NCBI GenBank assembly: GCA_034766995.1
Contig: CM068313.1
Coordinates: forward strand, 7,359,461 to 7,423,460
Source of the DNA: Acanthacorydalis orientalis
Taxonomy: Eukaryota; Arthropoda; Insecta; Megaloptera; Corydalidae
DNA length: 64,000 nt
Direction: 5' to 3'
Below, piece after piece: positions 59,020 through 64,000 of this stretch; positions within the stretch are counted from its first letter, which is position 1, and every line of letters starts with the position of its first letter. A program made the translations under genes and the position numbers. The notes under the pieces are model-generated. The model worked only from the letters and a program-made list of their open reading frames with translations. It was not told the origin of the DNA and did not search any database.

Positions 59020-59285
59020 ACGTCGTATTATCGATTCGTTACACATATATATTTTTTCATCGCACGTCGGCCGACGTGCGAGCACAATTTTATTGTGGTT
59101 GGGCGGTCCGTACGTTCGTTGATAGGTTGCGAGCGACGTTATAACGAGGTCACGGTCGTCACGACGCCGACAGTGTTTCGTATAACGCGAGACGTCGCTA
59201 CGTTACCAGGTGCCGTCGCGAACAAACGGCGTAAATTGAAATATATGTGACATTACGAACGTACGCTTTGTTTCGCAAATTTGCT
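59020..59285. promoter_or_regulatory. CpG islet with a 22-bp perfect palindrome
   Basis: The densest CpG patch in the window: CG steps recur every few bases from 59061 to 59230. TCGCACGTCGG|CCGACGTGCGA at 59060-59081 is a perfect 22-bp palindrome. The plus-strand frame 59017-59250 (Arg/Val/Thr-rich) is a likely by-product of the CG words. It resembles a promoter or conserved element. Coding use is not excluded. Confidence 0.4.
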
Positions 59286-59289
59286 CGTA

Positions 59290-59750
59290 ATGCTATTGTT
59301 GTCTGGAAACGGAAAAAGGCTCTGTGGTTCGCTTATACATGCTTATAATACGAATGAAGGAATCCTGAATATATCAGAGGATCGGAATTTAGAATCGTAT
59401 GTCAACTTAGAAGTCTTTATGTACTTATTTTTGTACAGATTTCAAAATTTAAATAATTATAAAATATTTTACAAATTTATATACTTATTTAGTTACAATA
59501 TTACTTATATTTTCTATTTTTCTCTTTTTGTAAGAAGATAATATTTTCGATTAAGTTAGTTATTTATTAAGTGCTTTATATACATATTAAATCAATTCAA
59601 TACATCTTTGAAGAGAAATTATGAATAGAATTGGCAATCGACTTACATACTTTTTTGTATGAAAATATCATTTTTTTGAATGTAACAGAAGAAAAATTAA
59701 ATAAAAAGTAACAGAAATATCACATTTTTATTATATTAGATGTTAAAATA
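59290..59750. other. AT-rich non-coding stretch
   Basis: The open frame 59281-59541 turns into Tyr/Phe/Asn-rich AT sequence and is not recognised. Confidence 0.45.
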
Positions 59751-59754
59751 ATAT

Positions 59755-59870
59755 TACGCCTTAAAATAAATTCGGTGCCTTTAAATTGAATCAATCTTAA
59801 CTATGTTTTAAATTAAAATATTTTCTCTTAGTCTTATGATTTTGGAAATGTAACAGTATGAGGAAAGATT
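59755..59870 (+). mobile_element. 5' fragment of the mariner-like family seen at 36943 and 42966
   Basis: AAATAAATTCGGTGCCTTTA AATTGAATCAATC, then TTTTAAATTAAAATATTTTC TC, then a decayed TTTTGGAAATGTAAC. It aligns block by block with 42975-43060. Confidence 0.6.
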
Positions 59871-59879
59871 AGACATTTG

Positions 59880-60650
59880 AATAATGTTATAGAGATTTTC
59901 TCTCTTACTGTTTTTTTTATATTATCTATTTAAAATTTTTATATTTGAAAAAGTTGTTATGATTAAAGATTGTTATAATGTTATCACTTTTTAATACTAG
60001 AAAAATATCGTCGGTTTGAACAAGCAAGAATATAGTTTATTTTAAACCCAAAGATTTTTATGAAAATTTTATGTAATTGACACAACTCTATGTACTACAT
60101 TTTAAATAAGAGTCAATTACTACTAAAATGAATATTATTATTCAGCTTTGTCCTTTTTGATTTCATACAATTATTACCAGTTTGTATACTTAGCTATTTT
60201 AAAATTACAAATTAACAAATAACTAAAAAATGCAACAGATTTCTCATTAAAAATAAATATATTAATAAAGTAGATATTCAATCATAATTAAGCTATAAAT
60301 AATATTGATAATTTGATTATTTTTTAAACCACTAATTAACAAACGATACCGTGTTTGTGTTAATCATATTTGAATGTTAAATTTAAATAAAAAAAACATT
60401 TCTTTGCAAAATGCTTAAATTAAATACTCTGAACGAACACAACTAGTTGTTTAGTATTACAAGAATAGTTCCTGTACTTATGTTGTAATACGTTTGCGAA
60501 AATGTTTGTAGCAGAGATTGGTGTACTAAAACTTACTAATGAGCTTTAAATATAAGTAGGATTATCAATCACATAATAGTAAAATAGAAATGTTTGTTAA
60601 GTGTTAGTAGATAATTTACGATAATGAAATTAATAATTTAAATTTAACGT
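59880..60650. other. AT-rich non-coding stretch
   Basis: Nothing recognised. Confidence 0.5.
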
Positions 60651-60659
60651 TGAATAATC

Positions 60660-60705
<46 letters not shown>
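60660..60705. repeat. compound (TA)n(TG)n microsatellite
   Basis: About 20 bp of TA then about 26 bp of TG. Confidence 0.95.
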
Positions 60706-60844
60706 ATGCCGGCTGTGATTGATAAATTGATACTAATTGAAAAAATCAGCATTCGAATCGATTCCGTACAATGAATTTTAACGATAAAACACTGATGAGA
60801 AAATGGGAGAATAAAAAGTACATATATAAAAAAGGCTCTCTTAC

Positions 60845-60979
60845 TGTTGCCGTTGACGCCTGGCGACGTTCCGTTATCCTGCAGTGGCGTATACCGTAGT
60901 ACAAGTTTCACGGAATCTTTGCCAGAGCCCCATTTTTGTAGTATTTCCAATGGCCTGTCGTTTTCACGCAACGCACGTT
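60845..60979 (-). CDS. internal exon, Ras-association/ubiquitin-like domain segment
   Basis: Minus-strand exon of 135 bp with an acceptor TTTTGTTCCAG|AA at 60980/60979 and a donor AACA|GTAAGAG at 60845/60844. It starts with the last two bases of one codon and ends with the first base of another, so it is frame-neutral. The 44 full codons read RALRENDRPLEILQKWGSGK, DSVKLVLRYTPLQDNGTSPG, VNGN. The pattern ND/ERPLEILQKWG...V-LVLR is that of the C-terminal strand region of the Ras-association/ubiquitin-like fold near the N terminus of RASSF7/8-type and ASPP-type scaffold proteins. I cannot decide between these two families from 44 residues. Composition and codon use contrast with the AT-rich flanks. 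The neighbouring exons are not recognised, so introns on both sides must be long or leave the window. Confidence 0.6.
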
Positions 60980-60989
60980 CTGGAACAAA

Positions 60990-61210
60990 ATTAAATTTCA
61001 GAATGACAGTTTTCTCATTAAATTGTAATTTAATAAAGAGAATTTTACAATTATCGTCTGGGTCGTTGCTAGTTTTGTTTCATTTATAACGACCGACTCA
61101 CTCACATACAAACACAACGCTGAAAATAGGTCAACACAGATCTAAGATCATATAAATTATTATTATTCTTTTAATATACATTTTCACTGTATAAATTTTC
61201 TTTCTCGTTT
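60990..61210. other. intron-like sequence next to the exon
   Basis: No further exon recognised. A pyrimidine-rich tract precedes the acceptor on the minus strand only weakly. Confidence 0.4.
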
Positions 61211-61224
61211 TATACGAAAGATCA

Positions 61225-61285
61225 TGACCGCAGTAAAGCGGTTAGCGTGTCGCAAGGTCGGACTCTGATTTTCGTTGGCTTCTGC
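61225..61285 (+). ncRNA. tRNA-like fragment, possible SINE head or tRNA pseudogene
   Basis: GACCGCAGTAAAGCGGTTAG CGTGTCGC followed by AAGGTCGGACTCTGATTTTC G resembles the acceptor, D-arm and anticodon-arm order of a tRNA (AGCGGTTAGCG as D-arm, CGGACTCTGATTTTCG as anticodon arm) with a short insertion. No T-arm or closing acceptor strand is seen, so it is not a functional tRNA. Confidence 0.35.
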
Positions 61286-61376
61286 GTAAATTTAGATTAA
61301 TCGTCCAACTTCAACGTTATTTTAATATCATTTTTAGTTGGCTTGAACATCTGTCTACACACACACAAACACATGT

Positions 61377-61377
61377 A

Positions 61378-61464
<87 letters not shown>
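61377..61464. repeat. (TA)n microsatellite with regular C interruptions
   Basis: About 88 bp of TA with TACATA steps spaced about 18 bp apart on its left half. Confidence 0.97.
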
Positions 61465-61467
<3 letters not shown>

Positions 61468-61629
61468 ATTTTTATTTACATAACTCATATATTTTCCTAA
61501 AAGGATTTTATGGATGGCAGATTACTTATTTGAAAATAAATACATAATAAGCAATGGTAATAATATGAAATATCTAAACTTACTGTTTTTTAATTATAAA
61601 TAATTTAAAAAAAATATGTAAAAAAATTA

Positions 61630-62060
61630 AAAAGAGTAAAAACAATAAAGAAAAAATATATTTAGTGTACACATTAATTCGGTGCTTTTTTCATACAAAA
61701 TGAATGTTTATTTGTAGAAAAATGGAATACATTAACAAATAATTTAAAAATTTTGTATAAAAAAATAGAATCGTTAAATAGTAAAAATAATAAAGAAAAA
61801 AATGTATTCGGTGTACAAATTAATTTGGTGCTTTTTTTTAAAGAATGTATATAAAGAAATTGGAATTGTTAAACAGTGAAAACAATAAAGAAAAAAAATA
61901 TTCACTGTACAAATTGATTCGGTGCTTTTGTCATAGAAAATGAATGTTTATTTACGGAAAAATCGAATATATTAAAAAATATATATAAAAAAAATTAGAA
62001 TCGTTAAGGAATCAAAACAATAAAGAAAAAATGTATTAGGTGTACAAATTAATAAAGCTG
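61630..62060 (+). repeat. cluster of four tandem-like copies of a mariner-like end
   Basis: AACAATAAAGAAAAAA followed by a variant of GTGTACAAATTAATTCGGTG C and poly-T occurs at about 61641, 61786, 61881 and 62016 (spacing 145, 95 and 135 bp). Copies 1 and 3 also share AAAATGAATGTTTATTT about 30 bp later. The core matches the terminal motif of the family at 36943, 42966 and 59755, so this is an array of ends rather than whole elements. Confidence 0.7.
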
Positions 62061-62107
62061 TAAGAAATCTACAAAAACACTTTTTTTTCTATTATGTTTT
62101 CAATGTA

Positions 62108-62674
62108 TTAGGTTGCTAAGAAAATAATTACCGTTTTTGTTTCCTGAATTCTAACCTTAATTTTTTTCAATTAAAGTGTCATTTTATTGAGTTCATGTTA
62201 ATATCATTTTAAAGTGCATTTTTCTTTCTGTATTTTGATAATATCGACTTTGATTTTATTATTAATTTTGCTTCGAATTGAGCTATTGAATTAAAGATAG
62301 AAAAGAAGCAAATAAGAGAATTTTTGTAAGACTTAAAAACAGAGGTTAAAACAACAAAAATTGTACTAAACGATTCTTTTGGTGTGGATACTTTAAGGAA
62401 CGTACAGTACAATTGTGGTACGAAAAATTTCGTGTTGAGGACGAGAGCTTTCAAGATGAAGAAGGTCACGAGCGTCCTTCTTCAGTTCATAACCATTAAC
62501 TGAAGACGTTAACTAAATCAGAACTACGCACAAAAGTTCTAGAGCTTGCACAAAAATTAGGCGTTAATCATCAAACATTTCCGGACCACTTTAAACAATA
62601 ACGAAAATCAAAAAAAGGAAAAATGTATATGCATTTGAATGTCATAAACCGCAATTATTTTTCTACCAAACTTA
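62108..62674 (+). mobile_element. shortened mariner with both ends
   Basis: A 567-bp element starting TTAGGTTGCTAAGAAAATAA and ending with the inverse (TTTTTCTACCAAACTTA). It encodes a decayed N-terminal domain (for example QLWYEKFRVEDESFQDEEGH ERPSSVHN) with stops and frameshifts, then ...TGCATTTGAATGTCATAAACCGC. This aligns with GCATGAACTGATAAACCAC in the copy at 29714-30285, so the deletion junction appears shared. The catalytic half is absent. Confidence 0.9.
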
Positions 62675-62781
62675 TATTTTATTTTCTTTCTTTCTCGTTT
62701 CCAAGAAATAGTTTTGCTCTTATAATACAGTATTGCTTAAAATATCTTTTATTAAGCAATAAAAGAAAATATAGACACAGT

Positions 62782-62786
<5 letters not shown>

Positions 62787-62834
<48 letters not shown>
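62787..62834. repeat. (TA)n microsatellite
   Basis: About 48 bp of TA. Confidence 0.97.
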
Positions 62835-62838
<4 letters not shown>

Positions 62839-62839
62839 C

Positions 62840-64000
62840 TTCAGTCTCATATAAAACATGAAATTGAAAAAAAAACATTAATTATATTACTATATTAAAA
62901 AAAAAACTTGAAAAATCTAAAAGATATCAAGTATGAATAATTCGATCTGTACTTTCAACTGAAACGAATATCAAAGCTTTATTGAAAAAATAACTAATTA
63001 AATTACTTAATTAGCACACGTAAAATTCTCAACGAATAAAAAAATGAAAACCAGCAATAATTTCGGTTCATGCTCGATCTGTTTTTTTTGAATCGTATTA
63101 TTAATTAAAAAAAGTATATAATTATATGAATAAGTTTGAAACAAAATTTGATTCACCCTTATTGATACTATACTTCAATTACAAATTATCTATTCGTGGA
63201 ACAAGAGAGAAATCAAACCGTTGATCAATCGTACGTATACGGTACACTGGAATATACATTAATGAAAATAAATTCACGAGCATCATTCTCCTGTTCATTA
63301 CAATGCGCTCATCCGAAATAATTTAATCACAGTCAGTAATTAAGATATTCTTGATATCTGTTACTGAATATTGCTTTATTCTAACGCTACTGTACCATTG
63401 CATTTCCATACATAGAGATATATAGGGTGGTTGAAATAATAGAATAGTCTGTTTATCTATCTATTTATCTGCCATACACGTGATCTGTAACCGAAGAAAT
63501 TTAGTGTGCTTTTTTTAAATTACTTTTATTTTCTTATTAATCTACTTATTAATATTTTCTTTCAAATATTTTTTTTATTATCAAATGGGATTTATATTTT
63601 ATTTGTGTTTTAATTGATATGTTTTGAATAGATTTTTCATTTCTAGTAATCATATTGTTCAAGTTTCGGTTAAAAAGAAATGTTTTATTAAAATAAATCG
63701 TGTCGAAATGTGTTAAAAAGTTTGAATACACTTTAAAATTTCATATTCCATTTACTGAATCAAAATAATTAAACAGTTTAGATACCAACATACATTTTTT
63801 TGAATCAGATTTTTGAATAAAAATCTATTTTTGGGGTTATTAATCACTGAAGAAATGTATTCAATATTAATGTGTTGCAGTAAAGGAATTAGATACCAAT
63901 GAAAGCTATCTCGAAAAATGAAAATGTGTTACTGTCTGTATGTTAGATTTCAAATAAGTTTTTTTTTCTGAATATATTAAATAAATAATTATTTGTATTC
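62840..64000. other. mostly AT-rich non-coding stretch
   Basis: A more mixed patch at about 63170-63430 (CGTACGTATACGGTACACTG) could be regulatory. A short CTAT run lies at 63453-63471. No gene recognised. Confidence 0.45.

Noticed and set aside
59017..59250. Arg/Val/Thr-rich 77-codon open frame
   Set aside because: The residue bias follows from the CpG words of the islet. The frame crosses the palindrome without any domain-like pattern.
61630..62060. Regularly spaced repeats considered as a CRISPR array
   Set aside because: Spacing is uneven (95-145 bp), the units are diverged, and they match transposon ends in a eukaryotic genome.

Overview
The window looks like non-coding euchromatin of an arthropod, most likely an insect. 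The base composition is very A+T-rich. CpG is retained in small G+C islets. The recognisable mobile DNA is of insect type: several mariner lineages, TTAA-bounded piggyBac-like MITEs, and the C-terminal part of an RTE-type LINE. Hymenoptera is a reasonable guess but the sequence does not prove it. No complete protein-coding gene is visible. Most open frames are translations of (TA)n microsatellites (Ile-Tyr runs) or decayed transposons.

Layout. 1-20 kb: intergenic or intronic AT-rich DNA with mariner fossils (5.15-5.64, 6.62-6.95, 11.3-11.9, 14.9-15.2 kb), a TATA-box promoter-like block (10.14-10.32 kb), TTAA-bounded MITEs (10.60-10.92 and 17.22-17.47 kb), fold-back elements (7.2-7.7 and 12.0-12.35 kb) and a long-arm hairpin (14.39-14.62 kb). 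20.0-21.3 kb: a G+C-richer stretch with promoter-like features and a consensus splice donor. 21-29 kb: AT-rich with another fold-back (25.0-25.2 kb), a G+C islet (26.45-27.08 kb) and an unclassified repeat beside a hairpin (27.5-28.0 kb). 29.7-32 kb: two shortened mariners of one lineage. 36-46 kb: the densest microsatellites, a 60-bp near-perfect palindrome (37.10-37.16 kb), a 220-bp TTAA MITE (38.46-38.68 kb), two mariner fossils, a 5S-like fragment and a 445-bp (TA)n/CAA array. 50.6-51.8 kb: a GC-ended MITE, a rearranged RTE LINE and an internally deleted mariner. 55-64 kb: a possible ectodomain exon (55.5-55.75 kb, minus strand), a TTAA MITE, a CpG islet with a 22-bp perfect palindrome (59.06 kb), the best coding exon of the window (60.845-60.979 kb, minus strand, Ras-association/ubiquitin-like segment), a tRNA-like fragment and a third shortened mariner.

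How it fits together. The 60.9-kb exon has good splice sites on the minus strand. The window may therefore be mostly an intron or flank of one large minus-strand gene, with small conserved-looking islets as possible regulatory DNA. About 64 (TA)n arrays occur, roughly one per kb. Many directly abut mariner ends, which fits TA-target insertion into TA repeats. The most distinctive signal is a set of shortened mariners that keep only the DNA-binding half of the transposase and at least partly share a deletion junction, together with several families of inverted-repeat elements.
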